Shown: piece after piece, positions 35,296 through 46,733 of the stretch
Numbering within the stretch: the stretch's first letter is position 1
Layout: each line of letters starts with the position of its first letter
NCBI RefSeq assembly: GCF_003171515.1
Contig: NC_089390.1
Coordinates: 3,286,001-3,350,000, forward strand
Reading direction: 5' to 3'
DNA from: Pyrenophora tritici-repentis
Taxonomy: Eukaryota > Ascomycota > Dothideomycetes > Pleosporales > Pleosporaceae
DNA length: 64,000 nt
Translations under genes and position numbers: made by a program
Notes under the pieces: model-generated
Seen by the model: only the letters and a program-made list of their open reading frames with translations
Database searches by the model: none
What the model was told of the DNA's origin: nothing

Positions 35296-35339
35296 GTACT
35301 CCGGCTGTACTCCGGCTGTACTCCGGCTGTACTCCGGCA
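35296..35339. repeat. 11-bp tandem repeat, four units
   Basis: The unit GTACTCCGGCT is repeated four times, the last with one change (T to A). Confidence 0.9.
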
Positions 35340-36361
35340 GTCCGAAGCCTTCGCCGGCGTTCTACCGCTAGGCAGTCGTCACGTGGACGCTAAAGTAGCG
35401 TCAGCACAGGCCCTCCCCTTCGTCCATATAATCCCCTCTTCCTCCGTCCTCTCTTCTTTTCCCCAGCTCTCTTTGCCTTTTGGCTTAGATCAAGTGTAGT
35501 ATCTGTTCTTTTAAGTTTAATCGCTTAAATTCCTCCACGGAGGTTTCCGATTAAATCGATTTTTGAAACTAGCTGATGAGTCCCTGGGCTTGCTCATACT
35601 CATCGGCACAGTGTCGTCTCTATCGCACTACTTGAGACTGACGCGACCTTTTTCATTGAGACTTCTGGCATGCCAGTTGCTTGAGGAAGAAGCTACAGAA
35701 GAACATGAATTCGTGTTAAGTATCCGAGTTTGGGTTGCCAGGTTGGAGCTTGCGCAAATTTGCACTGAAGAGAGCTTGCGAGATAGCCCTGCGCTCCCCA
35801 AATGATGAGATAGCCTGTGGTTATGCTGATAGAGGCGCAGGACTATTGAACAAATACTCGAGCCTGTCTCGACCATAACACCAGTATACTCATGGAAGAG
35901 AACATGTGAAGTGCTTGTCAGTCAGCGCCTGAAGTTGTGATACTCGTGGAAGTACAGCCGCGGGGCAACTACACCCACGATTGGAATACAAAGAGTTCAG
36001 CCCGTCATGAAGTCTCATGGCCTTCAACACGCTGTTGGGGTTTAAAACGTGTGGTTAGAGTACAGTGAATGCCTCGCTGATACGATAGCTTCAACCTGTA
36101 AGTCTGCTACTTCACTCAAATGTACTACTAGGCATCTGTACAATGGCACTATACTCCGCACTTGAGCAGGCCACGGTGACGCCATCAACTGTGGTTTTGG
36201 ACTCGAAGCGTATTTACCCACCTACGTCATGAGTTGCAGGCGAACCAAGCGACCGCAAACCAATCGACCGCGAACGCTTGACATCACGCTCAGAAACATA
36301 ACAAACGACGCCTAGACCGTATCTACACAACCACAAACAGTAGCCTCACTACAGCAGCGAC

Positions 36362-37399
36362 ATGGAACACTACGCACCCCATCCTTCCTCCCAGTTCGAG
36401 GGCTGGTACTCGAAATTCGACCTCGCATCTGGGGCCCATATCGCTCTCATCATCTGCTCCGTCCCAAAAGCAACCTCACGTCCGCACATGGTCTCTTTTA
36501 CCTACTACCCTGCTTCTGGCGACTCAATATTCCAACGCGAGCACTTTGTCGATAACATCGAGCACGTAACTACAGATGTGAAGAGCAAGGCGTTCGAGCT
36601 CAGAGTTCCGGGTATGGGGTACATGAGGACCACAAGCAACGGACTCACAAGCTACAAACTGGAGGCCGAGGATGGAAGCTGGAAACTAGAAACACAAAGT
36701 GAAGACACCACGACATGGCGACAAGACAAGAGCACACCGGAGGGCTGGTTCATCAACCTTCCATTACCGCTACACTGGCACGTACACTCGCTGTGTTCAC
36801 CCGCCACTTTCACCCTCAATATACCCGCTCTCGGCGACGCCTTTCCTGCAGTAGATAGACAGAATCGCGCGACCATCCACCAAGAAAAGAACTGGGCAAA
36901 TAGCTTCCCCGATGCACATATGTGGGTGCAAGCCTGGGACAACAAAGAGAAGCGTGGTATAAGTCTCGCAGGCGGCAAAATAATGTACAACACCGCATAC
37001 TTAGTCGGCTACCGCTCCCCAGCTCTAGACCTCGACTTCATTCCCCCTTTCTCCATATCATATCTCAACCTCGCCAGCCCTTTCATGAACGTTGCAAACG
37101 ACTGGGAGTCTCGCAGCTTTTCTATCTCCGTATCGAATTACAGCTACAAGTTGGAGCTCAAGGCGCATGCGCCAAAGGAACATGGGTGGTTCGGTCTCGC
37201 GGCTCCGTTCCCTAATGGACATCGGGCAAACTTTGCGATTGAGAGTTTCATTGCTATGATTGAAGTGAGGATATCCGAGAGAGATGGGTGGTGGCCTTGG
37301 AGTGCGTGGAAGGAGGTTAAGACGGAACGGTGGGAGGGCGCGAGCTTAGAGTTTGCAGGTGGGTACTATCCGGAGAGGGGGGAAAATAAGGATGAATAG
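36362..37399 (+). CDS. Tocopherol-cyclase-like domain protein
   Basis: This single-exon 345-residue protein resembles the tocopherol cyclase fold family known from plants and cyanobacteria. Matching hallmarks are the N-terminal FEGWYSKF strand, LHWHVHS in the middle, and the signature HQEKNWANSFPDAHMWVQAW with GISLAGGKI after it. Fungi do not make tocopherol by the plant route, so the substrate is probably different; lipid binding or a carotenoid- or lipocalin-like role is possible. No signal peptide or membrane segment is evident. The ATG at 36362 is the first in frame. It converges on the SKL hydrolase gene. Confidence 0.7.
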   Translation: MEHYAPHPSSQFEGWYSKFDLASGAHIALIICSVPKATSRPHMVSFTYYPASGDSIFQREHFVDNIEHVTTDVKSKAFELRVPGMGYMRTTSNGLTSYKLEAEDGSWKLETQSEDTTTWRQDKSTPEGWFINLPLPLHWHVHSLCSPATFTLNIPALGDAFPAVDRQNRATIHQEKNWANSFPDAHMWVQAWDNKEKRGISLAGGKIMYNTAYLVGYRSPALDLDFIPPFSISYLNLASPFMNVANDWESRSFSISVSNYSYKLELKAHAPKEHGWFGLAAPFPNGHRANFAIESFIAMIEVRISERDGWWPWSAWKEVKTERWEGASLEFAGGYYPERGENKDE

Positions 37400-37923
37400 A
37401 TGTAGTTTGAGTAGTGTAATATTTTATAATGGGGATAACTCGATAATTATAACAGGCCAGCACTCAAATTACACATAACCCAACTATTGTACCCTGATGT
37501 ACCTAAATTCCCATGCCTAATAATACAATATGTATTAGTATTATCGCTATACTGCACCTTATTCTCTCTACTGCTTTACAGATTATGAGCGTTGGTTGGA
37601 TAGTTGAAGGCCCTAATCATCACCACACTATTTGTCCAACAGTTGGGCTGTCCCTCTACACTTATTTACAGCATTGAGAGAAGCATTCAGCTCTTTCAGG
37701 GTATTGGAATACGCCACAGGAACACAAGGAGAGCTGGATTAGCTAGGTAGGTGGCTTTCTGCGCCAGCTAGCACTCTCTTAGGTTAAGCATCAAGTAGCA
37801 TACAATCTATTTTAAACAATCCATCTCAAAGACTCTCCCTAATCGTGACTTGTGAGATTTACAGTCGTGCAAAGAATTAGACACGTCGCATATCGCACTA
37901 TCTAGCCGCGACTTTTAACACGT
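37400..37923. other. Convergent intergenic region
   Basis: An AT-rich 3' flank shared by two converging genes; no feature is visible. Confidence 0.5.
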
Positions 37924-39271
37924 CTACAGCTTCGATGTCTTCTTCTCCCTAGGTTGGAGGAACGCATTCAGCTCCTCAACGAACCGGTCGGGTAGCATAG
38001 CCCTCGCCGGCCCCTGCTTTCCATCCCACTCCTCCTCAGTCTTGCGCTCCCAATCCCGGTAGCGCTTCATTTCCTTGCCAATCCATTTGCCAGCATGCTC
38101 TGCAGTCTCTACCACCTTCTCCATGGGTATCAAGTGCCCTGCACCCTGCACAGTTACACAATCCACGCGGCCCTCCGCGCGTCCGCCGCTACCATTAACA
38201 CCAGATCCGGTTAAACTCAGCTTCTCTTCGATAATGGCATCGTTTGTGAGGGAAGAAAGTTGACCGAAGACGTAGAATACTGAAGGGCGGATAGCGGGCA
38301 GCTGGCTGAAGACGAGAGTGGCTTCGCCTCGATAGAAGGGAGTTTGCGGTTCAACGTCAGGTGTCAGATCTGCATGGGTCCTTCTGTTAAGCTTTGGATT
38401 GCTCAAAGTGGCTTCTGCGGACGACATTTCCTTGTCTCCTGGCCTCGCAGCAAAGTTTGGTCGCAAGAAAGTCAAGACCTCCTGATGCTTGGTGGTTGTC
38501 AACGTGACCTCGGGCTTCTTCGCATCTGGAAACAACTTGGTAGGCACATCTCTTAATCCATGTTGCACCCAGCGATCTAGTACCCGCGTGTCCCACGCCT
38601 GGTAGAACTTGCTCTTCAAAAAGCTCTGCTTAGCATCTTCCCGCGAGGGCCAGCACTCTCGACGCCTTGATGATGCAGCAGCTGGTCCGACGTTGCCCTT
38701 CAGCGAGACCCTGCCTTGAATGACAGGGTCTACAAGAACAAGGGTCTCAAAAAGGCGAGGGTGGAGGAGTGCAAGGTTGGCGAGTTGGCAGCCTCCCATG
38801 CTGTGGCCTACGCCAACAATCGGACGCGGCATTTGGGCGCGGAAGATGTTCACCATGTTGAGAAGGTCTCTACTATGATCAAGCCATGCCGCTTTTCTAG
38901 TTAGTATATGATAGGGTACTTGAAGGAATGCGCGTACGGTCATTGCCCAATTTGTCTTCATTCAGAACACCACTCCAGCCCTGGTGCGCGACATCTGCTA
39001 TCCATATACCACGAATTCCGAAGCCGTACTGTTTGCATTTCTGCAATAGCTCATCCCACAGTGGTTCATATAACTCCTTCGGGAATGCGTTCGCGTGTGC
39101 TGCAATGATGGTAATGTCTCCAGGTTTGGGGCTCGTGTTGTTGAGTGGTGTGTATTGCTTCACAGCTAGATGCAGTACTTCCTCTTGCTGCGTCGCAGTC
39201 GCCCGCGGAAAACTGCGGATATGCGAAGCTTCTATCTTGTGTTCATCTATCCGGAAGAGATTTGACGACAT
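37924..39271 (-). CDS. Alpha/beta hydrolase with peroxisomal SKL tail
   Basis: Two exons (38938-39271 and 37924-38891) with a 46-nt intron give 433 residues; the join reads GND then PAWLDHSRDLLNMV. The nucleophile elbow is GVGHSMGGCQLANLALLHP and the oxyanion region is near ITIIAAHANAFPKELYEPLW. The protein ends KKTSKL, a type 1 peroxisomal targeting signal. It belongs to a family of esterase/lipase-type peroxisomal hydrolases, members of which sit in some Alternaria host-selective toxin clusters, and such proteins are often auto-labelled as toxin-biosynthesis proteins. No other biosynthetic gene lies nearby, so a general acyl-CoA or ester hydrolase role in peroxisomes is equally plausible. 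A pogo element starts 240 bp upstream of its ATG. Confidence 0.88.
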
Positions 39272-39510
39272 GGTTGACGATGATACCGAATCTGGATGGA
39301 ATCGGAGCCTGGTTCGATCTGTAAAGGCAATAACACGATGCTAACAGGAAATAAGAAGGTATCCAAGTTAGACTGCAGTAAAAGTACGTCACAAGGGAAA
39401 TGGAAACAGAAGGGGGTCAACAGTGAGATATGGTGTTTGATGCGCAAGGTGTCGTGACGAGTTGCCGGCACAATCTGGGGAGGAAGCCGAGGTCCATCTC
39501 ACCAACGTTA

Positions 39511-41606
39511 CCCATGTCCGTGCGCGTTTTGGCCACGTTCGCGTTTTGGCCACCCCAACACAACAATCACCTATACAGAACACGTCATAACTCCACCACC
39601 ATGGATCCGATTCAAAAAGCGATTGAAGAAATCGAATCGCGCGCATCAGGTGCACCATTCTCGTACTCAGAAGTCGCAAAAAGACATGGTGTAGGTCGCC
39701 GTACGCTAGCTCGAAGACACCAAGGCCAAAACCAGCCGCATACGCTCGCCCATAGAATCCTTCACCCACACCAAGAAACCGAACTGTTAAAGCATATTAC
39801 GACGCTTACTGAGCGACGTACGCCCCCTACACGAGCAATAATACGCTCCCTTGCGTCGTCTTTGGCTGGTAGGGAGGTTTCAGAAAGCTGGGTTACTCGC
39901 TTCATTAACAGAAACCCAACCCATCTCATCTCACGCTGGCAGACCGGGATGGACCGCAATCGCCACAAGGCTGATTCAGGAGCTAAGTACAGCTTATACT
40001 TCGAGCTGTTACACAGTAAGATGAAGGAGTACAATGTAGAGCCCTCCCACATCTTCAATATAGATGAAAAGGGCTTCATGATTGGGGTAACTGGGAGATC
40101 GAAAAGGGTCTTCGACAAGAGGATATACGATCGAAAAGGGATTACAGCTGCTGTTCAGGATGGCTCTAGAGAGTGGGTGACGGTGCTAGCCTGTATCTGT
40201 TCGGATGGTACAGCTCTATCGCCAGCGCTCATCTTCCAGTCAGCTGCTGGAGCCCTACAATCGAGCTGGACGGACGCAATCAACAAAGAAAAGCACCAAG
40301 TCTTCATCGGCTCATCCCCTTCTGGCTGGACAAACAACGATATAGGACTTGCCTGGCTTAAGGAGGTTTTTGAGAGAGAGACTAGATGGAAAGCTCGCTC
40401 AGGATACCGATTACTACTCCTTGACGGCCATAGATCCCACGTAACTATGGATTTTATCAACTACTGCAATGACCACAAGATCCTGTTACTCGTGTTTCCT
40501 CCTCATGCAACCCATACGCTTCAGCCGCTTGATGTTGGGATGTTCAAGCCTCTCTCGACTGCCTACTCAACTGAGCTTTCATCCCACCTTTATAGAAGCC
40601 AGGGGCTTATCCCAGTAACGAAAGGAGACTTCTTTCCTCTCTTTTGGAGTGCCTGGGCTGCTGCTTTTAAACCTCAAACTATCATGAAGTCGTTTGAAGC
40701 AACTGGGATACACCCACCTAACGCTGAGGTTATACTCCGAAGATTCCGCAAAGAGGCATCAAGCTCAGATGAAAGCTCAACTTCTGTGCTTAGTGCAGAA
40801 GACTGGCTTAAAATCAAGACTCTTATATCTCGTCAAGTGCGAGATAAGGACGCAAAGGATACAAAGAAGATTTACCGAAGTCTCCACCATATCTCAGCTC
40901 AACTTAGTATCCTAAGCAGTGAAAACAGGGACCTCAAGGAGGCTCTTTTGGTGAAAAAGAGACATAGGAAGAAGAGCTATACTCTAAACGTCAACAACAA
41001 CCATGAGTATTATGGTGGTGCTCTTCTTTGGTCTCCTCGTAAGGTCCATCGGGCTCGGGACGATGAAGCAGTTCGACAACAACAAAAACAACAGGAACAA
41101 CTTCAGAAAGCTGAGAGATCTCAGATGAAGGAGCAAGCTCGGTTGTACAGGCTTCATCAAGCTCAGGAGAAGCGTGTTGAGAAAGAGAGGCTCAAGGAAG
41201 TGAGGGAGAAGGAGAGAGCCGCTAAGGAGGCTGAAAAGGAGCGCCAGAAAGCAACTCGCGACGCTGAAAAAGCTATACAACTGTCCCAAAAGGGTAAGCG
41301 CAAGGCCTCACAAGCCTCTAAGCTACCTAGAAAGCGTCAGAAACGTGCCGTTGTTGTTCCATCTCATGTTCAAGCTGAGGAGGCTGCATCAGCCGCCCCA
41401 GCGCGTACCACCCGCCTTGGCCGCAAAACTAAGCTACCAAGTAAATACAAGTAGCACAAGTTAATCGCAATGATATAATTACTACAACTCCACAAGATTT
41501 CGCATTAATAGCTATTGTTGCTGGTGATACAGCCTCATTTTTCTGGTATCTTCATGTTGTTGGGGTGGCCAAAACTCGAACATGGCCAAAACGCGCACGG
41601 ACATGG
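39511..41606 (+). mobile_element. Intact pogo/Fot element, copy 1 (2096 bp)
   Basis: TA target duplications lie at 39509-39510 and 41607-41608. The terminal inverted repeats are about 50 bp. The left starts CCCATGTCCGTGCGCG and the right, reverse-complemented, CCATGTCCGTGCGCG, one C shorter. Each end holds two direct copies of CGTTTTGGCCA, probable transposase-binding sites. The internal gene is unbroken, so this copy may be active. It sits in the intergenic space between the SKL hydrolase and the BRCT gene. Confidence 0.93.
39601..41454 (+). CDS. pogo/Fot-type transposase, DD35D
   Basis: The 617-residue transposase has an N-terminal psq-type helix-turn-helix (SYSEVAKRHGVGRRTLARRH, residues 22-41), a CENP-B-like second helix-turn-helix (EVSESWVTRFINRNPTHLIS), and a DDE_1 core. 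Its acids are Asp155 in NIDEKGF, Asp275 in LLDGHRSH and Asp311 in LQPLDVGMF, with 35 residues between the last two. The C-terminus is a long Lys/Glu/Ala coiled coil ending in a basic tail, GRKTKLPSKYK. The frame is open upstream to 39430, but that part lies across the terminal repeat; the ATG at 39601 matches the start position in the two related copies. Confidence 0.93.
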   Translation: MDPIQKAIEEIESRASGAPFSYSEVAKRHGVGRRTLARRHQGQNQPHTLAHRILHPHQETELLKHITTLTERRTPPTRAIIRSLASSLAGREVSESWVTRFINRNPTHLISRWQTGMDRNRHKADSGAKYSLYFELLHSKMKEYNVEPSHIFNIDEKGFMIGVTGRSKRVFDKRIYDRKGITAAVQDGSREWVTVLACICSDGTALSPALIFQSAAGALQSSWTDAINKEKHQVFIGSSPSGWTNNDIGLAWLKEVFERETRWKARSGYRLLLLDGHRSHVTMDFINYCNDHKILLLVFPPHATHTLQPLDVGMFKPLSTAYSTELSSHLYRSQGLIPVTKGDFFPLFWSAWAAAFKPQTIMKSFEATGIHPPNAEVILRRFRKEASSSDESSTSVLSAEDWLKIKTLISRQVRDKDAKDTKKIYRSLHHISAQLSILSSENRDLKEALLVKKRHRKKSYTLNVNNNHEYYGGALLWSPRKVHRARDDEAVRQQQKQQEQLQKAERSQMKEQARLYRLHQAQEKRVEKERLKEVREKERAAKEAEKERQKATRDAEKAIQLSQKGKRKASQASKLPRKRQKRAVVVPSHVQAEEAASAAPARTTRLGRKTKLPSKYK

Positions 41607-41916
41607 TAAGTTAACTTACGGCTTCTTTTCTCCCCTCGCACCCACAGTTTCATGGAAGCAGAGTGCTCGCTCGAGGTTCAATGTACCCGGCTGGAGTGAG
41701 GGCGATATTGCAGCCTGTCACTGCAAAAGCGAGAGCATCTGCACGTGTTGGAGCGATATGACGGAATTACATACATAGGGTTGAAGTGCTTTGGCGGGCT
41801 ATCACGTGGACATTGTCGCGTTCGTGCTTGTCCGCTGACGCAGGGCATCGCGCCTTGCAGTTGAGATAATATCGGCAACCCCGTCAACACCACAACATAG
41901 CACGCTCCATTACAAC
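41607..41916. promoter_or_regulatory. Promoter region of the BRCT gene
   Basis: This is 310 bp between the pogo element and the BRCT gene ATG. It contains CACGTG at about 41804; no other motif is clear. Confidence 0.4.
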
Positions 41917-44600
41917 ATGGAGGACACTACAATGCTAGATGGTTCCCAAGGACTTTTTGTAGATTTGAGTTTCACAATATATCCAAATGGTCTCTCTGAA
42001 GATGATTTACGCGAGGTGCGCAACACGTCCAAACGCGATAGACATATTACTGACGCGTTGCATAGATTGAACACGCCATATCCAATGCGCGCGGTACTAT
42101 CATTCCCTTCAATGCGCCCAAAGGCCGAATTGAGAACCTCCAAGACATCAATTACATCATCTCTGAGACGGCCGACTTTCCTGACTACCACCGCGCCCTT
42201 GATCTCATGATACATGTCGTCAAGCCAACATGGATTGACGCGTCGATACAATTCGGGAAGACCAAGAATCCAAGAACATACAGCCCGGACCCCGCGCTAT
42301 ACATGAACGATGTTGTTATATGCTGTGGAGATATCCCCAGCGGAGACAAAGAAGCAATCGAAGGCGGCGTGCTGGCATTGGGTGGGCAGGTTTCACCAAG
42401 TCTGTCCAAATGTGTGACACATCTTATCGCGCTGGACGTGGGCGAACCGCGATGTCAGCTCGCCATTAGTAAACGCCTCCAGCTTGCGATTGTATTGCCG
42501 CATTGGTAAGTTCCACCCTGCATGAGCCATGGCAAAACTAACCTTCGCAGGTTTGATGACTGCCTCAAGGTCGGCCGTAGGATATCAGAGCGCCCCTACA
42601 AGTTGCCCAACCCCGAAATCCTGGCTGCCGCCGACGAAGCAGGCGCGATCCCACCCACACGAACAAGCCAACAAATCAGAGATGCGACGACTCCTGACCC
42701 CCATGCCGATCCTGTACCACCGCCACCTCACCTGGAAGCTCCTCGCGCGATCAAGGCTTTCGAGGGGAAGAGTGTCAAGCTCGGCGAAGACCTGAATATC
42801 AGCAGCAAGCTTAGGGGAATAATCACGGACATGATCCAGGCTGGAGGTGGCAGTGTCTCTTCGAATATTGACGAGGTTGACATGTACATTTGCAACTATC
42901 GAGAAGGCTCCGACTATATCAAGGCTTCGCAATTGCAGAAAGACGTTGGCAATTTGGGCTGGTTATACTACCTAATCACACACGGTATCTGGACAAATCC
43001 AATGCACCGGATGATGCATTACCCGCGACCACGCCACGGCATTCCTGATTTCAACAAATACAAAATCAGCATTTCCAGCTATACGGGCGAAGCAAGGGTA
43101 TACCTGGAGAATTTGATCAAGGCTTCGGGCGCAGAATTCACAAAGACATTCAAGCAGGAAAACACACACCTCATCGCGGCACACAAGAACAGCGAGAAGT
43201 GCGAAGCTGCCGTAGAATGGGGTGTGAACATCGTCAACCACCTGTGGCTTGAAGATTCTTACGCCAAATGTAAGGAGATGCCACTCACAGACAACCGGTA
43301 TACATACTTCCCATCGCGGACCAACCTAGGAGAGATTCTGGGTCAGACCGAGATTGACCGCGACGCTACCGAGAAGATCTTCTACCCCAAGCAAGCACAA
43401 TCAAAGCCCGCAAAAGCAATCAAGGCAGCATCTGCAAATGTTCATGGATCGAGTGTAGCGCCAAGGACAAGTGAAGCACCTGCCGCTGAGAAGGCCAAGC
43501 GTGGGAAATCAGGGGGGGTAGGCGATGTACAGACACCATTACCACCTCGACGTACCGATGGCAAAGAGAACGACACACCAGGTAGTCGCGGGGCAAAGGA
43601 CCGGGCACTGTCAAAGCTCCACGATTCCGCACCAGACATCGCCCAGTTTGAGAAAGAGATGAAGCGCAGAGGGGGTGTCATACATGGCGGGCGCCGACGA
43701 ACAGAAGATGAAGTCGACGATCGGTTGAAGGAACCCAAGGGTGGTCGTGAGTCCGTTTCAAGCAAACGCTCGTTTGACGAAGTCGACGAGGACGACGAGA
43801 CTGAGGATGAGATGACGGAGCTTCCTGCGAAGAACAAGCGCGCCAAGAAGGACAAGCTCACGCCTATCAAGTTCCGCATGTTGATCTCCAAGGACGAACG
43901 ATGGACCAACAACCCTGAGAAGGAGTCAAAGGACAAAGCGCGCCTCCGAGAGCTTGGCCTATTCATCACAGACGATTTCAAGAAAGTAGATTTGGTCTGT
44001 GCACCACAGCCAGTTCGGACGAAGAAGTTTATTGCGGCAATGGCTTGTGCGCCTACGCTGGTCTCGACGAGTTATCTCGATTATGCGCTCAAGAACAACA
44101 AGCTTCCACCGGCGGAGAACCATCTGCTCCAGGCTAAAGACTTTGAAAAGGCCAACAAATTCCGGTTATCAGAAGCCGTCGAGCGTGCGAAGCAGAATAA
44201 GCACCGCCTTCTGAAGGACTGGACCATTTTCTGCACTGAGAAGGTAGCTGGTGGCTTCGAAACGTACAAGGAAATCATACAAGTCAACGGCGGAAAGTGC
44301 ACGCTATGGAAGGGTCGCGGAATGACTGTTTCTGCATCCAAGCGCATATTAAACACCTCTGACAAGGAGGTTAGCCAAAACCAAGTCGAAGATGAAGGGG
44401 ATATCCTGTATCTCATATCTGATGCCGACAAGAAGGAGTTCAGCAATTGGACCAAGTTCCGTGAGCTAGCCCAGAAGCACGACATGATTCCGCGCATTGT
44501 AAAGACCGAGTGGTTGCTGAATGTCGCCATGGCGCAATATGTACATTGGGATCCGCAATGGGAGCTCACCGAAGAACTTGTCAATGCTGCGAAGAAATGA
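41917..44600 (+). CDS. Multi-BRCT genome-stability protein (Rtt107/Brc1-like)
   Basis: This protein scaffolds repair factors at damaged forks, probably by binding phosphorylated histone H2A. Three exons (41917-42015, 42066-42505, 42551-44600) with introns of 50 and 45 nt give 862 residues. The first join reads DDLRE then IEHAISNARGTIIPFNAPKG, a classic BRCT start; the second gives LPHW-FDDCLK. I see about four N-terminal BRCT-like units (for example INYIISETADFPDYHRALDL, VSPSLSKCVTHLIA, FTKTFKQENTHLIAAH with WLEDSY), a charged linker at roughly 460-600, and a C-terminal pair beginning LTPIKFRMLISKDERWTNN and containing TEWLLNVAMAQ. This arrangement matches Rtt107/Brc1. Confidence 0.88.
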
Positions 44601-46733
44601 TTGTGTATTACTTAATGGTTGACGATTGGCATTGGGCGATAGGCGTACAGGCGTAGGCACAGGGTTTGGGAAGTACCCAACCATGAAGCGTATGGGTGAC
44701 GATGTGTCTGTTGGAGCCGCCTCTACGATGGAAGAGGGAAAATTGGGGGGTTAGAACTGCTGGGGCCGTAGAAGAACAGGGACTAAATTTCGGTGTACCC
44801 GGAAGGTATCCAGATACTTTTACACCAAGAAGAGCGAGTCTTGGTCGGCTGTAGGCAGAAGCACGTACATGTCACTTGTAATACATGACCACATATGAGC
44901 TTGCAGTCCAGAGGCTTGAAACGCAATGAGTCGTGAAGTTTGTTTCAGAGCATGCAAAAGATGACTGTTTTGTTGTCGAAGACGGTGTTGTCTTTTGGCG
45001 TCGGTCGGTTTGCGGAGAAGAAACTATTGGTTTCAGATTGACAGACGCACGGCAGTGTGAGGCAGGTAGACGGCGGGCCTCTGATCTTTTCCCCATCCTC
45101 GATTGTCACTGCATTCTATAATTGGGATGCAAATGGAGACGGTAAAGTCGCACGGATAGGGAGTGGTGTGATGTGTGTGGCTGATGCTACCTGAAATGGC
45201 GTGTGCTAAGATTAAATACCATGGGAGCCTGGATGTCCACGACAAAGAATTATCGAGCGGGTACAGCGCCCTGCATCTTGCTGAGCGTTGGTAATGTCCC
45301 GACGGCAGTGCGACCTGATGTTGAGAGATGCTGATGTTAGGGTCCCATCAGCCAGGTCATCCCTTATTTTCGCTAGGCACGCCTTGCGAGCGGGAAAACC
45401 AGGCTTGTTTTGCTCAACAACGCCTACGAGCAATTTCGACCGGCTATTACGAAAGTCCGTGCTCATTGGAAAACGGCTCGAGAGGTCACCTTGTTATCAG
45501 AATACATGAGTCTTAAAAATGTTTGAAGAGGGACAAAAACAGTGCTTGGTGACTTGAATGAGTCAATCAAACATGGATACTAGGGTAATAATCATCTGGA
45601 TAACATGACATGTAAACATTGTGAGGACCTGAGTTGGTGATGCATCACCTCGAAATACCATCTCGCTTCACCACACCTCCCCGGACGGCCAAGACCAACC
45701 AGCAGCGGCCCCGTTTCCGTTCTAGAGCTTGAGGTGGCATCGCGGCATGCACAAAAGTGCAACGGATCTTCTCGATACGAGATGACGCCGACGAAAACCT
45801 AATTTTAGGAGACTAACTCCATTGGACACGTAATTAGCAGCTGCCCTCGCAGTACAACAGATGGACGATATTGCAGACTAGCCCAAGGTAGCCTTAACGC
45901 TGGGGCATTAAGGTTGCGCTCCGGTATCGATTATGAGGCTTGTGGAGGGTCTGCTTGGTGTGGTTGGGGACTGCAGCAGGTGACGATTGACGGCCGTTTG
46001 ACGTTTGACGGCGCACGAAACAAAAGGAAGCAAGAACGATATCAAATGGAGGTTTTGCCAAGCGCACGGCAGACAGAGTGGCTGGGATGTTGACAATGAC
46101 GCCAACATGTCTTGTTCCTATTGGCACAGCTACGATGTTGTGGTACTGGCACTGGCGAGGCTGAGGCTGAAACCTGGGGAATGGCTGGGACGCACAGTAG
46201 TCTGAACAGCACAACCACGGTTCAACCTCTTCGCTGGCAGCTGTCAACAGTGACTGACAGTAACGTGTGTCGCTTTCTCCAGGGCCACGAAACGGATTTT
46301 TTTTGGATGGATTCGATAAAACAAAATCTCGGCTCACATCACGACATGGAGACGTCGTCGCCACTCCTGAGGGCTATAATTGGGCGCGAGAGCGGCTAAG
46401 CACAGGTCAGGCCGGCTGCTGCCCGCCTGTTCAGGCCTAGTATGGGGCTGGGTGGTTGCCGGGTCAAGTGGCGACGGGCTGGTGCAGGGCCAGGATTAGC
46501 TCCGATGCTTGTTTGCCCGGGCTGGGGGTGGAATAGGAAAATGGCAATAAAAGGAGGGAGCGTCGCGCTGACTGTGACCTTCTTCATCACGCATCACTCA
46601 ATCGCTACTCGAACCTAATAACTAGTACTACTTGACTTAGTATCGTCAAAGTCTATCGTTTCAGAGAAACCGCAATCCCTAATACCTAAACAACACCACA
46701 CCAAAACAAATTCTCAACAACACAACTATCAAG
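44601..46733. other. 2.1 kb intergenic stretch
   Basis: I see no gene. The right end is the promoter and leader of the GPI-type protein. Confidence 0.5.
46546..46554 (+). promoter_or_regulatory. TATA-like box CAATAAAAGG
   Basis: A TATA-like AATAAAAGG lies about 180 bp upstream of the GPI-type protein ATG, followed by a CA-rich leader typical of highly expressed fungal genes. Confidence 0.35.

Larger units (their letters stand above)
34240..36361. other. 2.1 kb gene-free stretch with repeat structures
   Basis: There is no gene I can support. It holds an inverted-repeat structure at 34762-34947, an 11-bp tandem repeat at 35296-35339 and an AT-rich promoter-like block with ATATAA at about 35436-35441. 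A composite of old mobile elements is possible, but I cannot define ends. Confidence 0.45.

Noticed and set aside
39430..39600. Upstream extension of the pogo transposase
   Set aside because: It would translate the terminal inverted repeat and flanking host DNA; the related copies start at the position of 39601.
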